Shown: positions 30,062-40,515, numbered from the stretch's first letter. The stretch is 64,000 bases of DNA from Zygotorulaspora mrakii (GCF_013402915.1 NC_050723.1:1054001-1118000), one strand, 5' to 3'. The notes: generated by a model not told the origin, from the letters alone. Numbers and translations are program-made.

Positions 30062-30346
30062 TCAAACATTCACTCTTTCCAACTCCTCTCTGCCCGCTTT
30101 GGTGTACAAGTACTCGTTGTACTCTTCCGCATTCACCCACCACGCCCAGTAAATGCCTGCAGGTATAGCAACGTAAAGAAACTGACTCTTCACTCTTCTG
30201 AAGGTATTGAAAAAGGCGTTGTGGAGAGTTCCAGCGAGTGGTTTTTGCACATATGGGGAGACGGAGTAGGAGGTAATACCTTTTTGAGCTGGGGAGCCAA
30301 TGTGACCCCACCATCCCATGTAAGCTTTAGCACTTGGAGGACCCAT
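30062..30346 (-). CDS. QCR8: Qcr8, subunit 8 of respiratory complex III
   Basis: A 94-residue protein, the same length as S. cerevisiae Qcr8. It begins MGPPSAKAYMGWWGHIGSPA, contains RRVKSQFLYVAIPAGIYWAW with its single inner-membrane helix, and ends near the intermembrane space. It is the ubiquinone-binding subunit of the bc1 complex, needed for early assembly with cytochrome b. The start is ATG 30346; the frame upstream of it is open but has no family sequence. Promoter elements upstream (Abf1, CCAAT) match those known for QCR8. Confidence 0.96.
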   Translation of the reverse strand: MGPPSAKAYMGWWGHIGSPAQKGITSYSVSPYVQKPLAGTLHNAFFNTFRRVKSQFLYVAIPAGIYWAWWVNAEEYNEYLYTKAGREELERVNV

Positions 30347-30527
30347 TTTCTTGTTATGTGTGTAATCTGATGGACTATTAACCGCTTGATTGACTGTACA
30401 GATGAACAGATATTGACAGTAATTGAGTCTGTCAAGAAATATCCAGCAAGGAAAATAACTTTTCATATACTTTTACTTTGTATATCTCGCGCCTTCCTAA
30501 CGACCGAAAAGGCCGTCTTGCAATTTG

Positions 30528-30532
30528 ATTGG
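30528..30532 (-). promoter_or_regulatory. CCAAT box (Hap2/3/4/5) before QCR8
   Basis: TGATTGGC on the + strand gives GCCAATCA on the gene strand, matching the Hap complex consensus. It lies about 185 bp before the QCR8 ATG. Hap control of respiratory genes is established in S. cerevisiae. Confidence 0.6.
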
Positions 30533-30548
30533 CTGACAGTGTCTGAAG

Positions 30549-30561
30549 ATCATTGGATACG
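30549..30561 (+). promoter_or_regulatory. Abf1 site before QCR8
   Basis: ATCATTGGATACG fits RTCRYNNNNNACG without mismatch, about 205 bp upstream of QCR8. Abf1 binding at the S. cerevisiae QCR8 promoter is established, so the site looks conserved. Confidence 0.7.
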
Positions 30562-30691
30562 CTCAACAATAGCATAGTGAGTATATATATGTAGGTTCAT
30601 TGCAGCCGTACCAAGCTGGAGCTGGGGTGGGACGTGAGTAGATTAATTGGCCACTATATCAAATTATTATTAAATAAGCTAATCTCTATAT

Positions 30692-31747
30692 CTATTTGGA
30701 TCTCTTGTAGACTTTGTTCAAGAACGCGGTTAACACTTCGCCTTTGAATCCGCGGGACTCATCAATCTGTGAGATTTTCTTCCTAAGCTCTTGGGCAACG
30801 TTCTCCTCGTATTTAATATAATACTGATCTACCTTCAAGTCGTTGAAGACTTTTCTGCAAGCGACTTCGCATTGACTGTCTTTCTTACCGTAGTTTTCAT
30901 CCAGAATCTTTCTCTGCTCTGGGGAGGCCAATTGAAGCGCTTTGTTAACGACCCACGAACACTTGTTGTCTTGAATATCTGTGCCGATCTTGCCGATTTG
31001 CTCTGGAGTACCGAAACAATCCAAGTAGTCATCTTGAATTTGGAAGTATTCGCCCAATGGGATCAGAACACTCTTGGCCTGTTCCAAATCCTTTGGATCG
31101 CAGACACCAGCGACATACATTGCAAGAGCAACAGGCAAATAAAATGAGTAGTAAGCAGTCTTGAAAATGACAATGAACGAGTGTTTCTCAAGGGAAAACT
31201 TGCTCAAATCGACCCTGTCTTCAGGTGCAGTAATCAAATCTAGCAGTTGACCCAATTCGGTTTGAAGAGTAACATCGTGGAACAACTCGATTAGGTCAAT
31301 GTAATAGGATTCCTTCTTGAAATGCGATTTCAACAATGCGTAGATGGAAGCTTCAAGCATGAATGCATCATTGATAGCAATTTCGCCAACCTCTTTCTGA
31401 CGATACCAGCATGGCTGGCCTCTTCTCGTGATGGACTTGTCCATCATATCATCGGCGACTAAAAAGTAGGCCTGTAAAAGCTCAATACACCACCCCAAAA
31501 TGGCTAATTTTTCGTATTGTTCGGCAGGTAAATCTTCCACAGATTTGTAACCCTTTAGGATTACGTAGGTGTCGACAACTGACAATCCTCTGTTCAGTTT
31601 ACCGCCCGGAGTATTGTAATTCAAGGAATCTTCAAACCATTGAACAGCTTCTGCCGGCATTCCATAACCGACTAAAATGCTTTTCAATTCTCCCACCAAT
31701 TTAGGGAATTCTGCAAGGAATTTGGCTTTGTTACTTTCTTTGGACAT
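30692..31747 (-). CDS. ERG20: Erg20, farnesyl pyrophosphate synthase
   Basis: A 351-residue prenyltransferase (S. cerevisiae 352) that makes geranyl and then farnesyl diphosphate for sterols, ubiquinone, dolichol and prenylated proteins. The first aspartate-rich motif DDMMD lies at residues 99-103, preceded by the chain-length-setting aromatic in LQAYFLVA. The second, DDYLD, is at 239-243 in GEYFQIQDDYLD. The C-terminal KRSK keeps the basic end of the family. Confidence 0.98.
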   Translation of the reverse strand: MSKESNKAKFLAEFPKLVGELKSILVGYGMPAEAVQWFEDSLNYNTPGGKLNRGLSVVDTYVILKGYKSVEDLPAEQYEKLAILGWCIELLQAYFLVADDMMDKSITRRGQPCWYRQKEVGEIAINDAFMLEASIYALLKSHFKKESYYIDLIELFHDVTLQTELGQLLDLITAPEDRVDLSKFSLEKHSFIVIFKTAYYSFYLPVALAMYVAGVCDPKDLEQAKSVLIPLGEYFQIQDDYLDCFGTPEQIGKIGTDIQDNKCSWVVNKALQLASPEQRKILDENYGKKDSQCEVACRKVFNDLKVDQYYIKYEENVAQELRKKISQIDESRGFKGEVLTAFLNKVYKRSK

Positions 31748-32218
31748 TTCGTTTTACTGGTGCTGTTGCAATGGTTACAATTGATGGATAACGTAGAATA
31801 TTTCGTTCTTTTTATCAACGTTTTTTTCACCAAATCTCGTATACAGATGCAGTCTTTTCCTACATATTTTTCTGTCGCCAGTAATTTCATATTCTATACA
31901 ACACACCACGATAGGGGCAAAGAGATAAAAAGAAAATCATTCTGTCTGTCAGGAGGCTAAAGCGAGCTGTTCATATCGGTTAATCTGTTAACAACGTCAA
32001 ATAGCAGTCATTGGCCATTGGCTTATAGATCATTATTGTATTCAACTTGTATTACAACGTGAATTGCACAAATGCCTCTCGCTTCTTTGGGCGAAGGCAA
32101 TTCAGTTGTTCACTAATTGTTCTGTCTGATTATATTTATATTGTACATGCAAAGCTTTCGGTTTGTTCTACATATATAAGGCCAAATCTACGTATATGTA
32201 GGCCCCTATTGCCTGTTT
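31748..32218. other. ERG20 promoter and EBP2 3' region
   Basis: About 470 bp, AT-rich, with TATATATAAGG near 32172-32180. I see no gene and no motif that I can name with confidence. Confidence 0.5.
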
Positions 32219-33469
32219 CTAGCGTCTTCCAGAACGCTTGCTCTTGCCGGGTCTAGATGATTTACCCTTCATTTTTTTGTGGGAGTAACCTGAAACGTCG
32301 TTTGAGGAATCTGCATCGTTCTTCCTTTTGAACCTTTTCATCCCTCCGTTACCATATTTAGAATCCTTAGCAGCTCTCTTAAAGTTTGGCTTTCTATTCT
32401 TACTTTTCTCTTCAACTGCGTCCTCAACATCGATAGAAAAATCGTCACCAGTAATCTCGTTATTACCTCTTTTCCTTTTCAAAGATTTGATCTTGTCCAA
32501 AGTTTCCCTCTTCTCCTTTTGACGTTTCTGTAGAGTAGCGACTTGAACCTGTTTGCCGAATTTTTTCAAATCTCTTTGTTTTCTTGCATCCACACGAGCT
32601 TTCCTCTCACTTGCTTCCTGAACTAGTTTGTGCTTGATCTTGTCCATGTGCTCATCATTCTTGGCCATTTCCGCGAAATAGTCTAATGGTCTTTTAAATG
32701 GTACTTTGAGCCTCTTTAATTGAGCGCGAGCTTCCGTTACAGCCTCCAAGGACTGTTTATAGAACGCTAGTTCTCTTTCGGTGTCATCGTAGATGTCCTT
32801 GATGTCTTCGTCAGCGAATTTCTCTGAAGTAACAGATTGATGCTCTTGGAAAGAGTGTTTGCTCCATGGCAGTTGAACTCTCTCCAAAGCATGTTTCATG
32901 GCTTTGGTGTTGTTTACTGTAAGTTTATGATGAGGAACGACATCGGCATCAGAGTCAAGTTCAACATCGGATAATGGGACGTCTTCTTGTTCTTCTGCTT
33001 CTTCTGCTTCCTCTACTTCCTTTTCCTCTTCTGCAAATTCTTCGTCAGCTTCTTCTTCCTCATCAGATTCAGAGTCACTTCTAGCTAGCTTGTCCAAATC
33101 AAGACGTTCGCCCTTAACACTTTCATCAACTTCGTCCTCTTCTTCTTCTTCTTCTTCTTCTTCTTCTTCTTCTTCCTCTCCAGCACTCTCGTTCTCTTCA
33201 GTATTCTTAGCCTCTACAATTTTTTTCATCTGCTTTTTTAATAATCTTTTCTCTTTCTTAGACAAAGCCTGACTTTGGTATTCCTGTGGTTCAATGGTAC
33301 TGCTTTCAACCTCTTTCTCTGAGGGCTCTTCTATGACTTGAATGCTTTTTGTATCATCTTTCTTCGCTTTCGATTGTGATTTGCTTATTTTACCGGTTTT
33401 TGGCACGTTTAGCTTTTCTGTCTCCTTCTGGTTAGTTAAAAGTTCCTTTAATTTATAACCTTTCGCCAT
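32219..33469 (-). CDS. EBP2: Ebp2, nucleolar 60S assembly factor
   Basis: A 416-residue protein (S. cerevisiae 427). The N-terminus MAKGYKLKELL and the block LPWSKHSFQEHQSVTSEKF through FYKQSLEAVTEARAQLKRLK are family hallmarks. A long acidic run, encoded by a GAA/GAG repeat at about 33135-33175, sits in the first third, and the C-terminus is Lys/Arg-rich (SRPGKSKRSGRR). Ebp2 pairs with Brx1 in early pre-60S particles. A PAC/RRPE pair lies upstream. Confidence 0.96.
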   Translation of the reverse strand: MAKGYKLKELLTNQKETEKLNVPKTGKISKSQSKAKKDDTKSIQVIEEPSEKEVESSTIEPQEYQSQALSKKEKRLLKKQMKKIVEAKNTEENESAGEEEEEEEEEEEEEEDEVDESVKGERLDLDKLARSDSESDEEEEADEEFAEEEKEVEEAEEAEEQEDVPLSDVELDSDADVVPHHKLTVNNTKAMKHALERVQLPWSKHSFQEHQSVTSEKFADEDIKDIYDDTERELAFYKQSLEAVTEARAQLKRLKVPFKRPLDYFAEMAKNDEHMDKIKHKLVQEASERKARVDARKQRDLKKFGKQVQVATLQKRQKEKRETLDKIKSLKRKRGNNEITGDDFSIDVEDAVEEKSKNRKPNFKRAAKDSKYGNGGMKRFKRKNDADSSNDVSGYSHKKMKGKSSRPGKSKRSGRR

Positions 33470-33581
33470 GATTATCTAGTTGATGATATGCTAGACGAGT
33501 TAGGTTAGAGTAAGTGTGAATCTAACACTTATAAATATGGCACGGTGTTTAAACGTTTCAAATGCTCACATCTCATCTCAT

Positions 33582-33615
33582 CTCATCGCATCACATCTCG
33601 CGTAAAAATTTTTTT
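33582..33615 (-). promoter_or_regulatory. PAC and RRPE elements before EBP2
   Basis: CTCATCGC at 33582-33589, at the end of a CTCAT-type pentamer repeat, and AAAAATTTTTTT at 33604-33615, about 115-145 bp upstream of the EBP2 start. This is the third such pair in the window on a ribosome assembly gene. Confidence 0.85.
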
Positions 33616-33721
33616 CACTAAAAAAAAGACGATGCTCGTTTCAAACGTTCCTCTAAGGGAATACGATGGGACTTAGAATGCGTAGAACTAATATATTGTC
33701 AATAATACAAGTTGGATGTTA

Positions 33722-36634
33722 TTAGATCAAGCCATTTTGACAGAGTTGATTAAACATCTCAGGCTTTATGTACTTCCTCAATGAAGGTCCATCTTTAGAC
33801 ATAAATCCCTCGTTGGAAAGACCCTTTCTTCTTCTTGTTTTCATAACGAAATCCCTACTTAAACTACTAATTGGAGCAGGCTTTAACTTAGGTATCGGTG
33901 CATCTTTATCCATAACATCACCGGGAACTTTACGCCATATTTTGCTCCAGAAATGTAGTTGACACATCGCCTTTCCGCGAGTAGCTAGCCTTAGATCGGT
34001 TTCAAAGCCAGCTGACTCTATGACAGGTATCTGGGCCCTGCATTCACTTAGAGGTGTAGTAACAATTTTTGTGGTTTTATAGATCCTCCCACCCCTCCTT
34101 TTTTTCAGCAGCTCTTCGATTATCGGTAAAAGGACAGAATGGAATATTATGTCAACTTCATATATTGGTTCAAGTAGAACCGGAGTTGCTGTTAACAGAG
34201 CGATATAACATGCCTTGCGTACCATAGGTATCAACTGACCATCAATATCCAGGTCCTCGATGCCATTTGCTTCAAGTAGTTTGAATCTTGTACGATAGAT
34301 CGGTTCTTCGGCTAACGGACCTTCGCGAATTGCCCATAAAAAGCCCTGGATTATTTGGTTCTTATACTTGCTCAGCAATTCCTTATCAGTTTCATCCGGG
34401 AGTGTATCGTCGATTAAGCAGTTTCCATTTTGAAAAGATAACACGCTTCTTGCAGACAACGAGTCCCAACCATAAGTCTCACGCAAGATCTTTGACAGCT
34501 TTCTCGGATCTTGCAATTCTGAGGCTTCTATTTTAGACTGCGATAAGTCTTCTGCAAGAGAGTAATCTAATGGATCTGCGCCTATGCTGAAAGACACCTT
34601 TCCATTAGGAGACGTCACAGGTATTGCGGCGAATGATTCACCAGAGCAACCTTCTGAAAAAACTGTGAGTGGCTCAGAAATCTTGATCTCAATTCCAGCA
34701 TAATTAATGCGTAAGTCATATAACAAAGAATCCAGATATAGCTCACCAAACCCAACGATAACATGCTCTCCTGACTCTTCCACTTTGATCATAACACCAG
34801 GATAGTATTTGGAGACTCTATTTAGACCATCGAGCAGCTTTGGTAATTCTGTCGGTATTTGGGGTTCGATAACAATTCTGAAAACTGGTTCGTTGATGTA
34901 ATCAATACTTTTGAAGAGAGGTGGACGAGTTTCAGTACCCAAGAAAAGAGTGGCAGATTTATTGAATACATTAGAAATTCCTTTTAAGAGAACTACTTGG
35001 CCTTCCGTAGCTCGCGTTATTGGAAATAAATACCTTCCACCTAACAATGCAATATCTGTCACCTCAACAAGAGAAAAGTCATCTTCCTCGTATTCCTCAT
35101 CATCAGAAGTATCGCAACTCGTTGATGCAGTGCTAGAGTCTAATACACGCAGAAATGCACCACGACTGATTTCACCATGATACACTCTAACCAATGACCA
35201 ATCTGTACCGCCATAATCCATGGTCTGTACTGCATGCGCTAATAAGTCACATTTGGAAAAATCGTTCTGATCCTTAAGCAAATGTTGCAGCTTGCTCGAA
35301 GAAGAGTCAGCCGCGCTCGAGCATGATGCTAACGACTGAATAAGCCCCGCCTGAGTTCTAAAAATGTTTTTCAATACAGCTTTAAGTAAGGGCAGTGGGT
35401 CGTATTTTAATAGATTAGAATCTATTTCAATTGCAAAATACTTCTTGAGTACCTCCTGCAATTTAGCTCGCTCACATGAAAGGACGTGAGTAAATATTTT
35501 GTATATCGGGACCAAAATGAATTCCACAAAAGTCGGATGCTGGTGGCTCGTGCTCTCGGGCGACTTGCTAAATTTGCCCTCATCAAAGAAGAAATCACCC
35601 CACAGTCTTTGGACAAACCCTTCTCTCTCAGAGGATGAGAGCTGAGACTCATAGAAATAATTCACAAATTCTTCTATTGTGAACGTAAACTCTAGCTTGG
35701 CAGACGCGAACACTACATTACCAAGTTCCGGGGAATAACGTGTTTTGTTCGTAAATCGGTTTATTTGTTCAACAATATGGTTGAGCTTTAAGTATGCGTC
35801 TATTGGGGGTAGTTTCAACTCAATTATTAATCTATCGATTTTATTTAGCACAAAAATAATAGACATGGAATTTCGCTGACACTGCTTTATTAAGTGTTCT
35901 ACGATCGAAGTCAGGCCTTCCACGACATCTATGCATATTATAGCACAGTCTGAAGCTGCTAGAGCTACTGCTGTCTGATCCATAAAATTCACATGGCCTG
36001 GTGCATCGAGCAAATTCAAAACGGTAGATTTCCCGGTGAGATCTGTTGCAAGGATGGTAATTCCATTTAATTTTGTCGTTAGTCCTCGCTCAATCTCCAA
36101 CTTAGTATTATCAGTGTACCTTAGTTGTTTCCATCCCAGTTCAACATTACGTGTGATGTGTGGAACATGTTTATGTGCTTCTACCACTAATAAATCAAGG
36201 AGAGATGTTTTCCCCGAATGTAAAGCCCCGATTACTGCTACATTTCTTACTCTTTCGGGAGCGCTGGCCAAATCGATCATGTATTCCCTATCATAAACAG
36301 TTTTTGGTAGGTTTTTGGCCAAATGAGTAAACACTGTGTTCAGCGGACCTTTAGAGTGGTCATGTTGAATGGCAACTAGTGGCATATCGGTGCTTTGCCG
36401 GTCCTCGACCTCTACCAGAACCTCTGTTTTTTTGCCATATATTTCTAGTGCAGTATCGGTTGGCAGATTACCAGTATCTTCTGGTGCACCTACTTCGTCT
36501 TCTTCGTATTCTGCCGCGCTGCTATCGGCATTCCAAACAGTGTCTTGCAACATAGGCTCTTCCTCCTCTTCAAGCTTTGGAAGCCCGTCTCCTATAAAGT
36601 TTCCGAACTCATCATACAAATCTTCTTCATCCAT
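33722..36634 (-). CDS. SNU114: Snu114, U5 snRNP GTPase
   Basis: A 970-residue EF2-like GTPase (S. cerevisiae 1008). After an acidic N-terminal region come the G1 loop GALHSGKT (136-143), DAPGH (210-214) and NKID (264-267), then EF2 domains II-V. The region with GGRIYKTTKIVTTPLSECRA resembles EF2 domain IV/V. In U5 and the tri-snRNP, Snu114 with Prp8 controls Brr2-driven U4/U6 unwinding and spliceosome release. A spliceosome GTPase is expected, since the window contains at least one intron gene. It is divergent from TPO5. Confidence 0.97.
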   Translation of the reverse strand: MDEEDLYDEFGNFIGDGLPKLEEEEEPMLQDTVWNADSSAAEYEEDEVGAPEDTGNLPTDTALEIYGKKTEVLVEVEDRQSTDMPLVAIQHDHSKGPLNTVFTHLAKNLPKTVYDREYMIDLASAPERVRNVAVIGALHSGKTSLLDLLVVEAHKHVPHITRNVELGWKQLRYTDNTKLEIERGLTTKLNGITILATDLTGKSTVLNLLDAPGHVNFMDQTAVALAASDCAIICIDVVEGLTSIVEHLIKQCQRNSMSIIFVLNKIDRLIIELKLPPIDAYLKLNHIVEQINRFTNKTRYSPELGNVVFASAKLEFTFTIEEFVNYFYESQLSSSEREGFVQRLWGDFFFDEGKFSKSPESTSHQHPTFVEFILVPIYKIFTHVLSCERAKLQEVLKKYFAIEIDSNLLKYDPLPLLKAVLKNIFRTQAGLIQSLASCSSAADSSSSKLQHLLKDQNDFSKCDLLAHAVQTMDYGGTDWSLVRVYHGEISRGAFLRVLDSSTASTSCDTSDDEEYEEDDFSLVEVTDIALLGGRYLFPITRATEGQVVLLKGISNVFNKSATLFLGTETRPPLFKSIDYINEPVFRIVIEPQIPTELPKLLDGLNRVSKYYPGVMIKVEESGEHVIVGFGELYLDSLLYDLRINYAGIEIKISEPLTVFSEGCSGESFAAIPVTSPNGKVSFSIGADPLDYSLAEDLSQSKIEASELQDPRKLSKILRETYGWDSLSARSVLSFQNGNCLIDDTLPDETDKELLSKYKNQIIQGFLWAIREGPLAEEPIYRTRFKLLEANGIEDLDIDGQLIPMVRKACYIALLTATPVLLEPIYEVDIIFHSVLLPIIEELLKKRRGGRIYKTTKIVTTPLSECRAQIPVIESAGFETDLRLATRGKAMCQLHFWSKIWRKVPGDVMDKDAPIPKLKPAPISSLSRDFVMKTRRRKGLSNEGFMSKDGPSLRKYIKPEMFNQLCQNGLI

Positions 36635-37052
36635 TTTTTAGTTGATTACAAGACTGTACACGTTCCCTTTCTCTGATAGTTTCTACTTGTTAAGCCTCTT
36701 CTTATATAGCCTCTTCACGAATCGCTTGACTTTGAGATGTGCTGAATGCCTATCCGCGAAGCTCCATTGAATTTTTAACTTTAAACACAACAAACATATA
36801 CACGACATAACACTCATAACAATGTTGCTGCTTCTGAAAGTCTTTCTTAATAGGCATTGGATTACTGGGCTTTGGGGAATTCATTCGATAAAAGCTTTTC
36901 TAAGTCTTTAGAACGTATGCTTACGCATTGCTCAGCCTCCACGTATTTTTGTGATTGAAGAACTAGACGGATAAATAGTCTACCGTCTATAAAAGAGACC
37001 TGTGAACTCACTTAGCAGGCTTAAGTCACAAGTCAAATTTGTGAAAGCACGA
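36635..37052. other. Divergent promoter region SNU114 / TPO5
   Basis: About 420 bp; nothing beyond AT-rich promoter-like sequence is recognised. Confidence 0.45.
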
Positions 37053-38819
37053 ATGCCTGAGTATAGGCTGCTTCCCGAGGGTTTTGCGGACAACATACCC
37101 AGAATATCTCATTTCGACCCTAATGAAATTTTCGAGAACCTGCACACAATTATTCATGAAAGATCCAATGGGGATGGAGAAGTAGTGGAACATTTCGAGT
37201 ATGAGCAACAATTGGATAAGTCCCTACTTTCTCGGACGTCAGTTATAGGGCTTGGATTTGGTTTAATGAGTCCAGTTCTAGGAATGTGTACTAGTATGGG
37301 TATTGGTCTTTTAAATGGAGGACCTTTAACAATTATGCTTGGATTTCCTATTTGTGGATTCTGTACATACTTGTCGGCCTTATCTCTTGGAGAAATTGTT
37401 TCCAAGTACCCCATGGAATTACATGGTGCAAGTGCTATGATTGCACCAGATTCTCTGAAGGGAGTTTGTTCATGGTACACTGGTTGGCTAATGTTATTGG
37501 GAAATTGGTTCATGAGCATAGGAGTGACATTTGCTGGAGGTCAGCTTATCATTTCTTTGATTACAATGAACAATACAAACATCATTGCAGATGTTCATCT
37601 GGGTATCTACACCGTCCTAGTGTACTACGGTGTTGTTACAATTGTAGGGGTAGTGAACTTGAAGTACTCCCGTTACGTTGAAGTGATAAACAAGGTGTGC
37701 ACTTATTGGATCATTTACGCCGTTATCTTTATAGACATTTTACTTCTTTTGTTTCATCAAGATAAATTTCGATCCCTCTTCTATGCGCTATTTCATTTTG
37801 ATAATAAATTTTCAGGTTATAGCAGTGCATTTCTTTCTTTTCTCGTTGGTTTTCAGCAGTCTAACTTTACTTTACAAGGTTTCAGTATGCTTCCCGCTTT
37901 GGCAGATGAAGTTAAAGTTCCTGAAAAAGATATTCCTCGAGGTATGTCAAATGCTGTCCTGATATCCACTGTAACGGGTGTAATTTTTCTTCTGCCGATC
38001 ATGCTGATATTGCCAGATACGGAAAGTTTGTTCAAAAATCAACAGGCTCTGCCTATTGTTAATATTTTTACCCAGTCTACTGAATCAAAATTTGTGTCAA
38101 TTTTTCTAGTATTAATGATTCTAGGTAATTTGTTCTTCTCTGGAATTGGTGCAATCACAGCATCATCTCGTGCGGTATACAGTTTTGGTCGTGATCATGC
38201 TATACCGTTCCATGAACTTTGGACATATGTGAACCCGAAATCAGAATCAAAGGTACCAAAATACTCAATTTTGTTGAGCATGGGCGTTTCATATATTTTA
38301 GGACTTTTACCTTTATTTTCTACGGCTGCTTTCAACGCTTTTATTGGTTGTGCTGTGTTATGCCTTTGTTCAGCAACATTAATTCCATTGGTATTAACTC
38401 TTTTCACAGGCCGGAGAACACTAAGGAATGCTACTATTAAAATTAAATATAAGCTGGGGTGGGTCGTCAACATTGTATCAGTATTTTGGTTATTGCTTGC
38501 TATGTTTTCTGTATGCTTACCTCCGCAAGTACCAGTTACCGCGAAAACTATGAATTATGCTATCATTGTGTTTGTCTTCTGTTTTATCTGTATCACTATA
38601 CTATATTATAGATGGGGTAAATCAAGATTTCAATTGCCTTTGGTGGACAAGCTTGTGGAGGGGAACTCTGACCAGGACTCAGTACGTGCATCAAAAAACA
38701 ATAAGAATAATTTGAATGAAGAATCTTCTTTTCAAAACGATGACACATTGGATGAAACGAATTCACAGAGCAAGAGTGGTTCTACTTTTGGAATCGAAGA
38801 ATACGATTTAGGGACATGA
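37053..38819 (+). CDS. TPO5: Tpo5, Golgi polyamine exporter of the APC family
   Basis: A 588-residue transporter (S. cerevisiae 618) with about twelve hydrophobic segments in the amino acid/polyamine permease fold. The start MPEYRLLPEG matches the S. cerevisiae start MPEY, and ATG 37053 is the first ATG in frame. Family blocks are GLMSPVLGMCTSMGIGLLNGG and NFTLQGFSMLPALADEVKVP. The tail is acidic and Ser/Asn-rich. S. cerevisiae Tpo5 moves putrescine and spermidine into post-Golgi vesicles for excretion. Its position (YKL174C) between SNU114 and ZRT3 fits. Confidence 0.96.
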   Translation: MPEYRLLPEGFADNIPRISHFDPNEIFENLHTIIHERSNGDGEVVEHFEYEQQLDKSLLSRTSVIGLGFGLMSPVLGMCTSMGIGLLNGGPLTIMLGFPICGFCTYLSALSLGEIVSKYPMELHGASAMIAPDSLKGVCSWYTGWLMLLGNWFMSIGVTFAGGQLIISLITMNNTNIIADVHLGIYTVLVYYGVVTIVGVVNLKYSRYVEVINKVCTYWIIYAVIFIDILLLLFHQDKFRSLFYALFHFDNKFSGYSSAFLSFLVGFQQSNFTLQGFSMLPALADEVKVPEKDIPRGMSNAVLISTVTGVIFLLPIMLILPDTESLFKNQQALPIVNIFTQSTESKFVSIFLVLMILGNLFFSGIGAITASSRAVYSFGRDHAIPFHELWTYVNPKSESKVPKYSILLSMGVSYILGLLPLFSTAAFNAFIGCAVLCLCSATLIPLVLTLFTGRRTLRNATIKIKYKLGWVVNIVSVFWLLLAMFSVCLPPQVPVTAKTMNYAIIVFVFCFICITILYYRWGKSRFQLPLVDKLVEGNSDQDSVRASKNNKNNLNEESSFQNDDTLDETNSQSKSGSTFGIEEYDLGT

Positions 38820-38970
38820 AAGCGTGGCTGATAACAGAAAAAAAGATGAAATTAAACAAAAGGTATTCGTATATAGAATCAATTTTTTAGCATCATTAGT
38901 GTAATTAGAATTTATTTGTTAAAAGACTACCGATGAATGAGTTATATCATAGCGAAAGTATTTGGAGGTA

Positions 38971-40515
38971 CTATCGTAAAATACCGGTGGATACAATCAA
39001 TAAGACACCGACGCAACACCACTTCAGGCACGTTGATCCTGAGCTATGATTTTCCTTTAGCTCATCCTCGCCCTCGCCTTGATGATGATGATGGCTTTGG
39101 CTGAACCCAACTGCAGTTTGGAACATTTGTAAACCTATGACTAGTAAAAATCCAGCGGTGATGCTCAAATATGTATCCATATGCGGTTTGGTATTATTGT
39201 TTCCTGTGTCTTTATCCTTGAATATCAAATATCCTATCATCGCACCCAGTGGTTGGGTACAACCACCAAGTAAAGTTGTGATTAGTATAGCAACTACTTT
39301 GTTTTCAAGAGCAGCATAAAATGGTAAAGTCATTGAAAATCCTTCAACAAAATTGTGAATCGTCAAACTTAAAAAAATTGAAAAACCCAAGTCTTTCGAA
39401 GTGTTGGATGATTGGTTCGTATAGTAGATAATGAATCCCTCCGGAAATTTGTGTAGTGATATTACAACACACGTTTGTAGCCCAATTGATAATAGTTTTG
39501 AGAAAGGGGTTTCCAAGTGGTGATGATGTTGATGGTGACGTGGTATTTCTTCACGCAGTTCCAGGTCGTGGAATGCAGATCCGTAATCATTATGGGTGGA
39601 AGAAGAGCGAATGCTCATAGTACCATGAGAATGTGAATTTGAATGAGCTCTTTTCCGATTATCATGAAAGTTTTTTCTATAAAGTGCCAGATTCTCTAAA
39701 TCATAACCAATTTCGTTTTCTAAACAAGCCACTCCCAGTGGTTCTCCATTCTCATCTAAGTTGGACGCCTCTACAACTGAATCATCAGAAGATATTGACG
39801 AACGACCTTCGCGAGCTTTATTAATTCCAATTGGGATGCATCTAAAACTTTCAGGGTCCGTCATTGGAGGACAAGAAGCCAGGCCTTTACAATCGCCGAG
39901 CTTCTTGGACTTTACCGAAGAGAGCATATCGATGAGTGAGGATTTTCGTCTAACTGTTTGACGCCTCAAAGAGCTATCGGTCCTTGAAAACGGTGTACTT
40001 TCAGCAACAATGTCGCCACTTTCGTGGTGGTGTCCATGGCTTTGGGCAGAATGTGGGTTTCCGGTCCCGCCAGTCTGCCCATGTGAATGTGAATGCAAAT
40101 GTAAAGGGGAATGAGAATGGGTATTTGAACCTTGATACGTATCGGAATAATCTGCAGAAGTGTCTGGTAGGAAGTCTGAATCGTGGGCGCAATGCATCAG
40201 TGATTCACTAGCACACGCATGCACTACATAATTCAAAACTAAACTGAGAGCCATCCCAAAACCAAGTCCTAGGAAAATCCCTACCGGATTGGAGTGTTTC
40301 GAATAATCACTTGGCAGCATTCTGTACAACGCTGTGGTCAACATCGATCCAGCACTTAAAGAGAGGCCATAATTGACCAGTTTTGTGTTAAGGTCCTTCT
40401 TTGTCCTGAAACAGTACGAAATTAGAGGAACACATAAACCGCCCAAAACACATAATAATGACGAGATCAGAGAATACTCCAACCATTTGGGCATTTCCCA
40501 TTCAAACGATAACAT
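38971..40515 (-). CDS. ZRT3: Zrt3, vacuolar zinc exporter (ZIP family)
   Basis: A 514-residue protein (S. cerevisiae 503). The N-terminal segment WLEYSLISSLLCVLGGLCVP begins the membrane part. A His-rich loop (about residues 130-165, HSHSPLHLHSHSHG) likely binds zinc. The ZIP signatures HKFPEGFIIYY and LTIHNFVEGFSMTLPFY hold the metal-binding His and Glu residues. Zrt3 releases stored zinc from the vacuole under deficiency. Met8 (nt 40494) is an alternative start. I looked for a Zap1 element (ACCTTNAAGGT) upstream and saw none. Confidence 0.95.
   Translation of the reverse strand: MLSFEWEMPKWLEYSLISSLLCVLGGLCVPLISYCFRTKKDLNTKLVNYGLSLSAGSMLTTALYRMLPSDYSKHSNPVGIFLGLGFGMALSLVLNYVVHACASESLMHCAHDSDFLPDTSADYSDTYQGSNTHSHSPLHLHSHSHGQTGGTGNPHSAQSHGHHHESGDIVAESTPFSRTDSSLRRQTVRRKSSLIDMLSSVKSKKLGDCKGLASCPPMTDPESFRCIPIGINKAREGRSSISSDDSVVEASNLDENGEPLGVACLENEIGYDLENLALYRKNFHDNRKRAHSNSHSHGTMSIRSSSTHNDYGSAFHDLELREEIPRHHQHHHHLETPFSKLLSIGLQTCVVISLHKFPEGFIIYYTNQSSNTSKDLGFSIFLSLTIHNFVEGFSMTLPFYAALENKVVAILITTLLGGCTQPLGAMIGYLIFKDKDTGNNNTKPHMDTYLSITAGFLLVIGLQMFQTAVGFSQSHHHHQGEGEDELKENHSSGSTCLKWCCVGVLLIVSTGILR

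Larger units (their letters stand above)
30347..30691. other. QCR8 promoter and ERG20 3' region
   Basis: About 345 bp, containing a CCAAT box (30528-30532) and an Abf1 site (30549-30561) upstream of QCR8. No gene is supported. Confidence 0.6.
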
